64,000 bases of DNA from NCBI RefSeq assembly GCF_900100705.1, contig NZ_FNCH01000020.1, positions 32,079 through 96,078 of the forward strand. Direction: 5' to 3'. The translations under genes and the position numbers were made by a program. This DNA is from Pedobacter terrae. GTDB taxonomy: Bacteria; Bacteroidota; Bacteroidia; Sphingobacteriales; Sphingobacteriaceae. The notes beneath the pieces were generated by a model. The model had not been told where the DNA came from, searched no databases, and saw only the letters and a list, made by a program, of their open reading frames with translations. This document shows, piece by piece, positions 35,951 to 44,591 of the stretch (within the stretch, counting starts at the first letter, position 1; every line of letters begins with the position of its first letter).

Positions 35951-35982
35951 AAAAAGGGAGCTAAAAATTAGCTCCCTTTTTT
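35951..35982 (+). terminator. Rho-independent terminator
   Basis: AAAGGGAGCTAA-AAA-TTAGCTCCC followed by six T residues; ends the transcript of the small gene before it. Confidence 0.9.
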
Positions 35983-36120
35983 GCTTTATGTTTTCGATGT
36001 TGATTTTAAACTTTAATTTTTGCAGATTTCCTATAGCCCGCTAAAGGGTCTATCTTCCAGGGCTCTTTAGCGTTTGTACGATTAAATTAGCATATTTCTT
36101 CCTGCTTTATCAAAAGTATA

Positions 36121-36624
36121 TTAACGGTAAATGCGTAAGTATTTTTTTAAACTTTGGCGTGCCTGGTAGATATAGGTTTTTACTGTCCCAAGTGGAATAT
36201 TTAATTCAAGTGCTATTTCATCATAACTGTAGCCTTCAAAATATCGCTGAAATGCAGTCCTGTAATCTGCTCTAAGCGTATTCATAGCCTTTTGAATATC
36301 TTCCAGTACCATCTTGGTTTCCGAAAGGTTGTTAACAGGGCTGTTCATCAGTTTCTGATCATAGAGGCAATCATCACTCTCCCAGATGGCCGTACGTCTT
36401 TTTTGCTTACAGCAGCTGTTGTAAAATGTGTTTTTCATGATGACATAAAGCCAGCCTCTCATATTGGTTCCTTCTGAGAAATTACTACAAGATCCGACTG
36501 CTCTGATCAGGGTATCCTGAACCAGATCTTTGGCATCGTCTTCATCAGCGGTAAGTTTAAGGGCTTGTGCCAGTAATGACTGTTTATGATATTCAGCAGC
36601 TACACAGAAATTCTCTTGTTCCAT
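36121..36624 (-). CDS. ECF-type RNA polymerase sigma factor
   Basis: 167 aa. Region 2 spans about 12-80 (DAKDLVQDTLIRAVGSCSNF, MRGWLYVIMKNTFYNSCCKQKR). Region 4 spans about 110-160 (LRADYRTAFQRYFEGYSYDE, LNIPLGTVKTYIYQARQSLK). No anti-sigma gene adjoins. An imperfect palindrome AATGTTCA-GCCAG-TGAACGTT lies 28-48 bp upstream. It begins a region rich in stress-type genes, which it might control. Confidence 0.93.
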   Translation of the reverse strand: MEQENFCVAAEYHKQSLLAQALKLTADEDDAKDLVQDTLIRAVGSCSNFSEGTNMRGWLYVIMKNTFYNSCCKQKRRTAIWESDDCLYDQKLMNSPVNNLSETKMVLEDIQKAMNTLRADYRTAFQRYFEGYSYDEIALELNIPLGTVKTYIYQARQSLKKYLRIYR

Positions 36625-36651
36625 GATTTATTTTTTTTAACCAGTTTAAAA

Positions 36652-36672
36652 AATGTTCAGCCAGTGAACGTT
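36652..36672. promoter_or_regulatory. Imperfect palindrome upstream of the sigma factor
   Basis: AATGTTCA GCCAG TGAACGTT, 8-bp arms with one mismatch, located 28-48 bp before the sigma start. Possible operator. Confidence 0.4.
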
Positions 36673-36932
36673 AATTACATAAAAAGAACTCCTTTATTTT
36701 TTTTTGGTTTTAAAGATTGGGTAGATGTTGCAACAATGGGTATAAACAACAAATTAGGGAGGTATAAGCCGTATATTTAAAGCGTATAAATGAAAGCGGT
36801 AAATCGAATAAACGTCTCCGTTCGTAAGACTAAAAGGCTTTAGTTATTGGTTTGACAGTGCTTTTTCTGATCTGTTTAAAAGCTGGGTTACGCGCCCAAA
36901 GGATACCATTATCAAGCAGTAGGCCTTTTCCA

Positions 36933-36967
36933 AGACTTTAGACTTCGGACTTAAGACTATGGCCTTT
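36933..36967. repeat. Heptad tandem repeat (reverse orientation)
   Basis: AGACTTT AGACTTC then GGACTTA AGACTAT GGCCTTT; the reverse complement of the AGTCnnn heptads at 12561-12595. The rest of the gap 36673-37004 shows nothing. Confidence 0.55.
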
Positions 36968-37004
36968 CCTCAGTACAGATTCCAAAAAAAAGCGATGCAT
37001 TAGA

Positions 37005-37661
37005 TTAATTTAAATAACCATTTACCACGGCAAAACGGATTAGTGATGCGGTGTTTTTAGACCCCGTTTTATCGATCAGCGTTTGGCGGTGCCCTTCGAT
37101 GGTGCGTTTACTTAAGAATAACTTATCTGCCATTTCCTGGTTTGTATAACCTTCTGCAACCAGATGCAACACTTCAATTTCCCTCATGGAAAGGTCTACC
37201 TGAACTTCCTCCTGTTCAGTTTGGGCCGAAGTTTGGTGGATAAAGCGGTTAAGCAGTGTTTCGGTCAATTCTACGCAAAGATATCTATCTCCGCCAGCCA
37301 CAGTTTTAAGGGCAAATAGCATTTCGCTTTCATTTACATTTTTTAGAATATAACCATAGCTCCCTTCCATAAAGGCCTGCATTACGTATTTTTCATTATC
37401 CAGCATAGAAAGGATAACTACCTTAATACCAGGATAGGTTAATTTAATGGCTTTAATCAGGCTAATGCCGTCCATTTGCGGCATATTAATGTCTGCAAGA
37501 ACAATGTCAGGAATAATTCCGGCGGCCAAGTGTTCCAATACCTGCTGGCCGTCATCAGCTTCAGCAATCACTTCAATATCAGCCTGCGATTCAAGTAACA
37601 TTTTAATCCCGTTCCTAACCAGGTTATGATCTTCTGCAAGGATTATTTTTAATTTGTTCAT
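37005..37661 (-). CDS. NarL/FixJ-family response regulator (orphan)
   Basis: 218 aa. Receiver with Asp57 (IVLADINMPQ), signalling Lys in YILKN, and a C-terminal LuxR helix-turn-helix at about 150-212 (LSMREIEVLHLVAEGYTNQE, SKRTIEGHRQTLIDK). No kinase adjoins. The HisKA_3-type kinase at 47288-49285, whose own receiver lacks an output domain, is a candidate partner. Confidence 0.93.
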   Translation of the reverse strand: MNKLKIILAEDHNLVRNGIKMLLESQADIEVIAEADDGQQVLEHLAAGIIPDIVLADINMPQMDGISLIKAIKLTYPGIKVVILSMLDNEKYVMQAFMEGSYGYILKNVNESEMLFALKTVAGGDRYLCVELTETLLNRFIHQTSAQTEQEEVQVDLSMREIEVLHLVAEGYTNQEMADKLFLSKRTIEGHRQTLIDKTGSKNTASLIRFAVVNGYLN

Positions 37662-37960
37662 ATTAATTCCAGTTGATATACTTAAAATGATTATGATCGT
37701 ATGTGAGAAATATTAATACGCTATTAGCGTATTAAATGGTTTTACCTGGGCGCTACTATTTAATAGGTATAACCCACTATTTTTACTTTACTATTTTTCA
37801 GGTGTTTAGTGATCAGATTTTTCTTGATCAACACTTTCTCCTTCATCATTATATTACGGATATATATAGAACTGCCCTTTTAGCTTAAAAGTTTTGACTG
37901 ATGATTAGCGGAGACTAACCTTGTTGGTTATTGTACAAATGTGGACACATCTTCTTGAAG

Positions 37961-38045
37961 ACAACAGGTATTTGCGACGTCATATCAAGTCTATGAAAAC
38001 GGTTTTAATTATTCTCGAAAACATCATAGACTATTTACCTGTTGT
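37961..38045 (+). promoter_or_regulatory. Nested inverted-repeat leader element
   Basis: Outer arms ACAACAGGTA (37961-37970) and TACCTGTTGT (38036-38045) are perfect complements. Inner arms AGTCTATGA (37988-37996) and TCATAGACT (38024-38032) are also perfect. The structure ends 22 nt before the ATG of the next gene and has no T tract. It could be an RNA leader structure or a large operator. Confidence 0.6.
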
Positions 38046-38067
38046 ATGATAAATAATTAAATTCATT

Positions 38068-38346
38068 ATGGAAGAAGATCATAAAAATAAAAATCTTGCT
38101 GATCCGAAAGCAGATCATACAGCAGAAAATTCAAATATGCCAGATAATCAGGTTCCCCGCCATCGTAGCAATGATAGCAGTGAAATAGAGAAAGTGAAAG
38201 ATGGTGCAGGCATGCTTGGCCGTGAAATGGGCGAGGGAGATTACGGTGCCGAAGAGGCCAGGGCAGATCCGGAAAAAGGTAATCCTGGCGAAGCTGGAAA
38301 TATGCCAAATTCTACCTCGAATAGTAACACCGAAGAGAGTAATTGA
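38068..38346 (+). CDS. Small acidic disordered protein
   Basis: 92 aa, with almost no hydrophobic residues and rich in Glu, Asp, Asn, Lys and Gly (KVKDGAGMLGREMGEGDYGA, about 44-63). Predicted intrinsically disordered and cytosolic, resembling bacterial hydrophilic stress or desiccation proteins only in composition. It is preceded by the nested inverted repeat at 37961-38045 and followed by a clear terminator. A similarly composed 61-aa protein is at 40846-41031. Function not known. Confidence 0.7.
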   Translation: MEEDHKNKNLADPKADHTAENSNMPDNQVPRHRSNDSSEIEKVKDGAGMLGREMGEGDYGAEEARADPEKGNPGEAGNMPNSTSNSNTEESN

Positions 38347-38380
38347 TTTGGTGATGGCAAAATTCAAAATTTGTGAGCAG

Positions 38381-38413
38381 GGTTAAGCATACATTGGTGC
38401 TTAACCTTTTTTT
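38381..38413 (+). terminator. Rho-independent terminator
   Basis: GGTTAAGCA ... TGCTTAACC with an 8-nt loop, followed by seven T residues; 35 bp after the small acidic gene. Confidence 0.9.
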
Positions 38414-38676
38414 GAAAGTAAAGACTGGTATGCCAGGGGCTAACAACATGTGAATGGATCACGACATTAATTTCATTTTATTGTAAAAATAAGATAACAG
38501 ACTGATTAACAACCCGTTTAAGGCTTTCAAATAGGTACCTTTGTAAGGTCCTGGTATTGTTTAGGACAATTTGGGCGACTTGGTAAAGGTATACTCATTG
38601 AATTCAATTTTCCTACAACTCTGATTTGTAAAACAGGAATCCCTATCATTATTTTATTAACTTGTAAGCTAACGCT

Positions 38677-39156
38677 GTGCCTATGCCTACAGGAATTTTT
38701 TATTTAATATATACCAGCATAGCCTCCGGGTTGATGAGTGATCAGGACCTTTTATTTCTACTGGATCAATCACGACAAAACAATACGCTGCTCGGGTTAA
38801 CGGGCATGCTGCTTTATATGGAAGGTAGATTTATTACGAAAACCGAGGGGAGGTTTATCCAGTTTCTGGAAGGGGAAGAAGAGCAGGTTTTGGCTATGTA
38901 CAGCAGCATCTGTTCGGATAAACGCAACAAGAGTATCCTTCTGCTCGGCGCTGGTTTTTGGCTAGAAAGAAGCTTTCCGTCCTGGTCTATGGGCTTTAGT
39001 CCGCTAAATACCGATCAGTATAAGAACGTCGCTAATTTTTTCCATCTTGATGATGATACATCCCTGACACGTCATCTATCGGATGCAAATGAGATGGCAA
39101 ATTTTTTGCATTCTTTCTACCTGATAAATGCTGATGCTAAAGGAAATGAATTATAA
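38677..39156 (+). CDS. BLUF-domain blue-light photoreceptor
   Basis: 159 aa; a short BLUF protein. The flavin Tyr is in FYLIYTSIAS (about residue 11), the Asn in SRQNNTLLG, and the Gln in the FIQFLEG segment; the Trp lies in the later PSWSMGF. Compared with usual BLUF proteins (GxFxQxLEG) the sequence carries an extra copy-like block, EGRFITKTEGRFIQFLEG, that repeats EGRFI with an 8-residue offset. BLUF proteins sense blue light via FAD. There is no output domain, so it must act by protein contact. The next gene on the other strand is a lone receiver. Confidence 0.9.
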   Translation: MPMPTGIFYLIYTSIASGLMSDQDLLFLLDQSRQNNTLLGLTGMLLYMEGRFITKTEGRFIQFLEGEEEQVLAMYSSICSDKRNKSILLLGAGFWLERSFPSWSMGFSPLNTDQYKNVANFFHLDDDTSLTRHLSDANEMANFLHSFYLINADAKGNEL

Positions 39157-39217
39157 GTATTAGTTTATGAATGGAAGTTACCGTAAATCGGCTTTATACA
39201 ACAGTAGGTACCCGTTA

Positions 39218-39595
39218 CTAATTCCTGATTTTTATCGCGCTGTGTAATACCTTTCTTACCTTATTAACCAGAACCGTATACTCAAAGGGTTTAAACATAA
39301 TGGCATCTGCATCACAAGCAATATTATCTACCTGCGATTCTAGCATGGCCGTAATCAACATCACTGGAATATGACTAGTGCTCCGATCTGCTTTAAGATT
39401 ATTGCAGATATTCCGTCCGTCATCTGCATCTAAAAGAATATCCATTAAAACCAAATCCGGGCAAAAGCTGTTTATCGATGGGTCAATCTGATCCGAATGG
39501 CAAATCCGCTCTACCTGAAAACCTTCACTTTCCAATACCATTTGGATTACCTCAGCATTGCTAAGATCATCATCTACAACCAGAATTTTAGACAT
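39218..39595 (-). CDS. Single-domain response regulator (CheY-like)
   Basis: 125 aa, receiver only: acidic DDD at residues 8-10, phospho-acceptor Asp52 (LVLMDILLDA) and signalling Lys in FKPFEY. It ends about ten residues after the last helix and has no output domain. Convergent with the BLUF gene. Probably a phosphate shuttle or protein-binding switch within the local phosphorelay. Confidence 0.9.
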   Translation of the reverse strand: MSKILVVDDDLSNAEVIQMVLESEGFQVERICHSDQIDPSINSFCPDLVLMDILLDADDGRNICNNLKADRSTSHIPVMLITAMLESQVDNIACDADAIMFKPFEYTVLVNKVRKVLHSAIKIRN

Positions 39596-39929
39596 ATGAT
39601 TTAGATTAATACTTACCTCTAATTTAATATAATTTTATGTATAAATATTCGTACAGGTTTAATTTCAGGTGTTTACCGCAGATAATTACGGCCAGTATTT
39701 TAGAACATATCTGTTTACCTCAAAAGCTGAATTAAGGTCTGTAAACCGTTACATTTTATACTATTTACAGATATTATCGTGAGAATCCCCAAAATTTATA
39801 ATGACCGACTGATCTTAAAGGTATACGTATAAATACGGGAACAGGTATTTAAATACTCAAATTTACAGGCACTAAACAAAATTTGAAAAGGGCTTGTCTT
39901 GTAGCTTGTTATGTTAAAATAATTATATA
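39596..39929. other. 334-bp gap between divergent genes
   Basis: No gene. AT-rich, with several GTTTACC/GGTAAAC-like words (about 39670, 39713, 39738) and a CAAATTT...AAATTTG inverted repeat at about 39858-39885. It must hold the promoters of the receiver and cyanophycinase genes. Confidence 0.5.
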
Positions 39930-40796
39930 ATGAGAAAGTCTAAATTAAATCACCCGCCGGCTCCGGCCGGTAAACTAGTCGTTATTGGAGGGCATGAGAA
40001 TAAAAATGGCAGGCCTGAAACAGAAATGCAGAAGGAGGGAAACGATCCTTTGGAAGTACTTGAGTCCGTTATGTTGTTAAGCGGTAAGTCATCCCCTGTT
40101 ATCGAGGTGATTACCACGGCTAGTGGAGAACCTGAAGAGAGTTTTAACGATTACTTGAAGATCTTTAATCGCTTAGGGGCTGCAGATGTCGGCCAAATCT
40201 TTCACCAAGACAGGGGGGAAGTTTTATATGATGATTTAACCGAACGGATTGGCCGTGCCGATGTGCTTTTTTTTACCGGTGGCGATCAGCTTAAACTCAC
40301 TTCAATATATGGTGGTACGAAATTACTCTCGCAGATCAAAGAACGATATATCAAAGAACCTATAGTTATTGCAGGTACCAGCGCAGGTGCAATGGCTTTC
40401 TCCACACCAATGATTATATCAGGAAATAAAGACAACCAGCAACGGGTTGGGGCAGTTCGGATAACCACCGGATTCAGTTTGTTAAAAAATATCTGTATTG
40501 ATACCCATTTTGTAGACCGATCCCGTTTTGTAAGGATGAGTCAGGTAATCGCCACAAATCCAGGTTGTATTGGTATTGGCATCGAAGAAGATACGGCTTT
40601 GGTTGTTGAGCATGGAAAGTCCATACGGGTAATCGGAAGTGGTGTGGTCATCATCATAGATGGTTTTCATACAAAATCTTCAAATGTGACTGAATTTGAC
40701 AGTGGACAATGCATTAGTATTTCAGATCTAAATGTTAGCATCTTAAAAGATGGTTCGGTTTGGGAGATTCCGGCACTTGAACCCTTTTTCATTTAA
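39930..40796 (+). CDS. Cyanophycinase (peptidase family S51)
   Basis: 288 aa, the normal length. Class I glutaminase-like fold: N-terminal GKLVVIGGHENK, substrate loop FFTGGDQLKLTS, nucleophile Ser151 in GTSAGAMAFS, then IDTHFVDRSRFVRM and GIGIEEDTALVV. It hydrolyses cyanophycin (multi-L-arginyl-poly-L-aspartate) to beta-Asp-Arg dipeptides. No cyanophycin synthetase is in the window, so it may act on imported polymer or other beta-aspartyl peptides. Followed by a small acidic gene 49 bp on. Confidence 0.93.
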   Translation: MRKSKLNHPPAPAGKLVVIGGHENKNGRPETEMQKEGNDPLEVLESVMLLSGKSSPVIEVITTASGEPEESFNDYLKIFNRLGAADVGQIFHQDRGEVLYDDLTERIGRADVLFFTGGDQLKLTSIYGGTKLLSQIKERYIKEPIVIAGTSAGAMAFSTPMIISGNKDNQQRVGAVRITTGFSLLKNICIDTHFVDRSRFVRMSQVIATNPGCIGIGIEEDTALVVEHGKSIRVIGSGVVIIIDGFHTKSSNVTEFDSGQCISISDLNVSILKDGSVWEIPALEPFFI

Positions 40797-40845
40797 CCAG
40801 TGCAAAACTATATTCATTTTAATGATGTTTTTTAAATAAAAAGTT

Positions 40846-41031
40846 ATGATGAACACAAACGTAGATCCCAACGAGGATGAGAACCAAAAAAATCAACATC
40901 AATCAGACGTTAGTCCAAACGATGAGGAAAAAGCAGATGATAACGATGTGCAACGTGGCCTGACCGGCGAAATTGACGATGAGGAAGATGTAAACGGCGA
41001 TCTTGCCGGTAATGCGGGTGGGAATACCTAA
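40846..41031 (+). CDS. Small acidic disordered protein
   Basis: 61 aa, Asp/Glu/Asn-rich (NPNDEEKADDNDVQRGLTG-like), with no hydrophobic core, similar in character to the 92-aa protein at 38068-38346. It lies 49 bp after cyanophycinase on the same strand. Probably real because it is conserved in composition and position, but no family is recognised. Confidence 0.55.
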   Translation: MMNTNVDPNEDENQKNQHQSDVSPNDEEKADDNDVQRGLTGEIDDEEDVNGDLAGNAGGNT

Positions 41032-41147
41032 ACGCATCAATTGGGGTAAATACGTTCAGCATGGTGCAAACTACCCATTTTGAATAAAAACGGAACTTTT
41101 GGGTTCTTTAAACAGCTTACTTTGGGTAACCCTTTAATTAATATCAT

Positions 41148-41357
41148 ATGAAAAAGTATCTATTTATCGCTGTAATGGCTACAGCAGTTTTAATTTCATG
41201 TAATTCAGGCGCCAGATCGGAAGGTGCAGATTCAACCAGCAGTGATACTTCGATGAGTACCGGTGGTTCCCAGCAGACGGTTGGGCAGGAGGATAGTACC
41301 ACGAGAGATTCTACAACCACAGATAGCGCCTCGTCTGGATCCACAATGCCTCAATAG
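41148..41357 (+). CDS. Small Ser/Thr-rich lipoprotein
   Basis: 69 aa. Signal peptide ending in lipobox LISC (Cys18); the mature part is about 50 residues almost entirely of Ser, Thr, Asp, Gly and Gln. It is probably tethered to the outer membrane as a disordered lipid-anchored tail. Followed by a strong terminator. No function known. Confidence 0.75.
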   Translation: MKKYLFIAVMATAVLISCNSGARSEGADSTSSDTSMSTGGSQQTVGQEDSTTRDSTTTDSASSGSTMPQ

Positions 41358-41377
41358 TTAATTGAACATTGTACAAT

Positions 41378-41420
41378 GGCGCACGCAGGAGACCCAAAAT
41401 TTCATCTGCGTGCGTCTTTT
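41378..41420 (+). terminator. Rho-independent terminator
   Basis: GGCGCACGCAG and CTGCGTGCGTC arms (one G-T pair) with a 17-nt loop, then TTTT; ends the lipoprotein transcript. Confidence 0.8.
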
Positions 41421-41467
41421 ATTTAATCTGATTCTCGAACAGTTAATTGGCATTTAGAATCAACGCT

Positions 41468-41971
41468 ATGAAATTTTATCGCTATCGCCCTTCTATAATA
41501 TTGTTGTTGCTGGTGTTTACCGGCTGTGAAAAGCAAATAGGTGATTACAGGTTGGAACGAAATGATTTTTTGTACCCGTTAGCCGCTATAATAGCATATC
41601 AGCATGTCCTGGATACGGAAATATCAAAAACTCAGGATCAGCCGGAATTTGCACCTTTTTTTGCACAGAGAAGCGATAGTATGTCAAGGTATATCGCTGA
41701 ACTACAAACTATATGTTCCCTTCCTGAAGCTGATCTTACTGCGGAGGCGAAAGCAAATCTGTTAAATCTGCAAAACAGCCATGGACCTGCGTATCATAAA
41801 TTGCTTTTGAAGTTGGTTATGCAAGCTGATGAGGATTTGATCGGCCTGCATGTTAAAGCTTCCGGACCGGCGGGATTAAAGGATGTATTATTACGGCAGT
41901 GGACCGCAGAAAAACTGCCCATGCTTACCAAACGGCTTGACGCCAGTCAAAGATTATGGCATACCAACTAG
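41468..41971 (+). CDS. Helical lipoprotein, DUF4142-like
   Basis: 167 aa from ATG 41468 (MKFYRYRPSIILLLLVFTGC). Lipobox VFTGC. The mature protein is helical, with paired long helices and spacing reminiscent of DUF4142/ferritin-like periplasmic proteins (LAAIIAYQHVLDTEIS, SHGPAYHKLLLKLVMQADEDL), but no metal-ligand pattern is clear. A second protein of similar style is at 44010-44591. Function unknown. Confidence 0.6.
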   Translation: MKFYRYRPSIILLLLVFTGCEKQIGDYRLERNDFLYPLAAIIAYQHVLDTEISKTQDQPEFAPFFAQRSDSMSRYIAELQTICSLPEADLTAEAKANLLNLQNSHGPAYHKLLLKLVMQADEDLIGLHVKASGPAGLKDVLLRQWTAEKLPMLTKRLDASQRLWHTN

Positions 41972-42105
41972 TTATGCTTTAATGATTGGTTAGTATGGGT
42001 AACTTATAAATGCCAAATCAACCGATCATTTTTTACATACAAAAGCTTATTGGTTTTGGCAAGCCAGATGCAGATAAAGTACCGCACACCTGGCCGCCAA
42101 ATATC

Positions 42106-42591
42106 TTATCTTTTTTTTCGTGTGAGGTAACTCAACAACACCAGACTAATTACACCTGTTACCAGAATTTTTTTAGTCAGTGCGGCACGATTATATTTCA
42201 GTTCTGACTTCCATCCACGTTCGGCAGGTATATTGGGCATAGTGCCGCTTTTAAAGTCATCTAAAATTCCTTCCCACGCATTTATACGGTCGGCTAAAAT
42301 CAAGGGGATCCAGTGCCGGTAGCGGTCTTCGCTATGTTTAAAGGCATACCGGCGAATCATTCCACTGAGGCCTGAGGGAGGCGATGCATTGCCGAAAACT
42401 GCACTTAATGCGGGGCGTTCGTTAGATTTAAGTATTTCTACATCTGCAGGTTGTTGCGGTGGCTTTTCATAATCCAAGCGTTTATGGTCATCACCGGTGT
42501 AATTTTTCATCGGATAGGTGGGTTCATTCCGCTCATCTATATCCATGCCCCAGCCGGGAATATTTTTATAATCAAAATTTTTCGTTTCCAT
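42106..42591 (-). CDS. Conserved hypothetical membrane-anchored protein
   Basis: 161 aa. Hydrophilic N-terminal half rich in Asp, Pro and Tyr (YKNIPGWGMDIDERNEPTYP), a helical middle (HSEDRYRHWIPLILADRINA), and one C-terminal membrane helix (ILVTGVISLVLLSYLTRKKR, about 142-161). It lies 3 bp downstream of the zinc alcohol dehydrogenase stop, so the two are co-transcribed. It is probably a membrane-bound cytosolic partner of that enzyme. Domain not named. Confidence 0.72.
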   Translation of the reverse strand: METKNFDYKNIPGWGMDIDERNEPTYPMKNYTGDDHKRLDYEKPPQQPADVEILKSNERPALSAVFGNASPPSGLSGMIRRYAFKHSEDRYRHWIPLILADRINAWEGILDDFKSGTMPNIPAERGWKSELKYNRAALTKKILVTGVISLVLLSYLTRKKR

Positions 42592-42594
42592 GTT

Positions 42595-43746
42595 TTAAGA
42601 TTTAGTTGATGGGATAAGTACTACCTTGATACATTCATCAAGCTTGGCTGAAAAAATGTGGTAGGCATCTGATATTTCTTCCAGTGGCACTTTATGGGTA
42701 ATAAGTCCTTTAGGATCAAGTCTTCCGGCCTGTACATGTTCAATAAGTTTAGGTAGCAACCGTTTTACAGATGCCTGGTTGGCCCGCAGGGTAATCCCCT
42801 TGTTCAGTACATTCCCAATTGGTACATAATTGAATGGCGGGCCATAAACACCCACTACCGAAACAATTCCGCCTTTTTTTACCGAGTTAATTGCCCATTG
42901 TAGCGCAGTGGCGGCACCGGCCTGCATTAACGTTATTTTACCGGTAAAAGTTTGCAAGGCATTTCCTTCGGCCTCGCAACCTACGCAGTCTATGCAAACA
43001 TCAGCTCCGTACCAATCGGTTATTTTTTTTAGAAATACCACAGGATCTTCCATCGATTTAAAGTTGTAGGCTTCGCATTTCGCATAGTTTCTGGCAAATT
43101 CCAACCGATAGTCGATATGGTCGATAATGATTACCCGGGCTGCACCAAAAAACCAGGCACACCTTGCTGCCATAATTCCGATGGGACCTGCTCCAAAAAC
43201 CACTACGGTATCTCCCTCTTTAATCCCGCCCATTTCTGCCGCCTGGTACCCCGTAGGTACAACATCAGTTAGTAAAACGGCATCGTCAGGATCCATGTCC
43301 GGTGGTATTACCGTTGGACCTGTGTTGGCATACGGCACACGTACATACTCAGCCTGTCCGCCATTAAAGCCACCTGCCGTATGCGAATACCCGAAAATAC
43401 CGCCAACAGCAGTAGCCATGGGGTTAGATTCGTGGCAATTTCCATAAAGTCCCTGTTTACAAAAATTGCATCTTCCACAAGCTATATTAAAAGGAACCAG
43501 TACCTGATCGCCAATTTTTACATTCGTTACCAATGGACCGATTTCTTCTATTATACCGATAAATTCATGTCCAAAGGTTGAGCCCACCCTGGTATCGGGT
43601 ACCATTCCGTGATAAAGGTGTAGGTCGGATCCACAGATGCAGGTACGGGTTACCCGTACAATCGCGTCTTCCGGATGCAGAATTTCAGGCATCGGGCGCT
43701 GTTCAGTTCTGACCCGATATGGGCCGCGATAATTCATTGCTAGCAT
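42595..43746 (-). CDS. Zinc-dependent alcohol dehydrogenase, formaldehyde-dehydrogenase-like
   Basis: 383 aa MDR enzyme. Catalytic Zn region ICGSDLHLYHG and GHEFIGIIEEIG; structural Zn cysteines in CGRCNFCKQGLYGNC (about 96-110); cofactor loop VVFGAGPIGIMAARCAWFFG (about 180-200). The long insertion (FGYSHTAGGFNGGQAEYVRV) is typical of glutathione-independent formaldehyde dehydrogenase-type enzymes. It probably detoxifies formaldehyde or other aldehydes. Operon with the anchored hypothetical gene 3 bp downstream. Confidence 0.88.
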   Translation of the reverse strand: MLAMNYRGPYRVRTEQRPMPEILHPEDAIVRVTRTCICGSDLHLYHGMVPDTRVGSTFGHEFIGIIEEIGPLVTNVKIGDQVLVPFNIACGRCNFCKQGLYGNCHESNPMATAVGGIFGYSHTAGGFNGGQAEYVRVPYANTGPTVIPPDMDPDDAVLLTDVVPTGYQAAEMGGIKEGDTVVVFGAGPIGIMAARCAWFFGAARVIIIDHIDYRLEFARNYAKCEAYNFKSMEDPVVFLKKITDWYGADVCIDCVGCEAEGNALQTFTGKITLMQAGAATALQWAINSVKKGGIVSVVGVYGPPFNYVPIGNVLNKGITLRANQASVKRLLPKLIEHVQAGRLDPKGLITHKVPLEEISDAYHIFSAKLDECIKVVLIPSTKS

Positions 43747-44009
43747 ATTTCTGATTTTGTTTAAATGAATTGGTGATTACACTGAGAATCTACGCTTCCC
43801 GGTCTTTTTATAAAACCTATACGCTTTGTAAAAGTTTAGGTGTCAATTACGTATTCTTAAAGTGCTAAATACCTAAATCAACAGCACGCAGTATCCATTC
43901 GCCGCCTGAATTTCGAGTATATTGCCGGAAACACGAGCTAATACGCCTTTTTGGAGATTTAAAAACTTTCGCCCGGTGGACATGTCTTATCTAAAAAAGA
44001 TAACTTGGG

Positions 44010-44591
44010 ATGAAAAAATTAAGTAAAAGATCGTTGATAAATTTGGGTTTATGGCTATTACTATCTCTAATGGCCTGTAATAGCGCTGATAAAAAGTCTA
44101 GCCTCAAAAAAGACAGTGTAGGAGGCGATATGGCCATGCCAAATAGAGTTGGTGGCTCAGAAACTTACGAGACTAAGCTTGACGAAGCGGCTGCAGATCA
44201 CTTAAAGCATATTACCTCGTTGCTGCTAATGGAATATCACCTCTTTATAATGCAAAGAAAAAACAACAGTGTTGAGGCTTCACCTACCCTGGAACGGCTC
44301 ATAAAAATTAATCGCTTAAGTTTTAAACGAATTGAGGCCTATGCAGCCGAGAAAAAAGTAATATTACCTTCGGTTCTACTTAATGAGCAGCAAATAGGCC
44401 TGGACTCTTTAAAGGCTTTACCGCCTGCAGCTGGCCTTAAGCGGCATGCTAAGCTTTTGAAAGTAAACGGCGCCGCCCTTTTGAAAGCGTTACAGTTAGC
44501 AGCCGATAACCGGGAACAGGATTTTAAAAGCCTTATGAACGAAGAATTTACTTATCAGCAGCAGAAAAACCGTTTGGTAAATTCACTTTGA
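44010..44591 (+). CDS. Helical lipoprotein, DUF4142-like
   Basis: 193 aa; lipobox SLMAC near residue 23 after a signal helix. The mature part is helical with two long helix pairs (DHLKHITSLLLMEYHLFIMQ, AAGLKRHAKLLKVNGAALLK). It resembles the lipoprotein at 41468-41971 in size and style, so the two may be diverged paralogues. A small hairpin TTATCT-AAAAA-AGATAA (43987-44003) sits 6 bp before the ATG and could cover the start site. Function unknown. Confidence 0.6.
   Translation: MKKLSKRSLINLGLWLLLSLMACNSADKKSSLKKDSVGGDMAMPNRVGGSETYETKLDEAAADHLKHITSLLLMEYHLFIMQRKNNSVEASPTLERLIKINRLSFKRIEAYAAEKKVILPSVLLNEQQIGLDSLKALPPAAGLKRHAKLLKVNGAALLKALQLAADNREQDFKSLMNEEFTYQQQKNRLVNSL

Noticed and set aside
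40981..41031. Asp/Glu-rich 61-aa protein considered a calcium-binding EF-hand protein
   Set aside because: No DxDxDG loop is present; the composition is simply acidic.
42010..42207. A 65-codon plus-strand ORF
   Set aside because: Overlaps the C-terminal end of the anchored hypothetical gene on the other strand, whose composition is far more protein-like.
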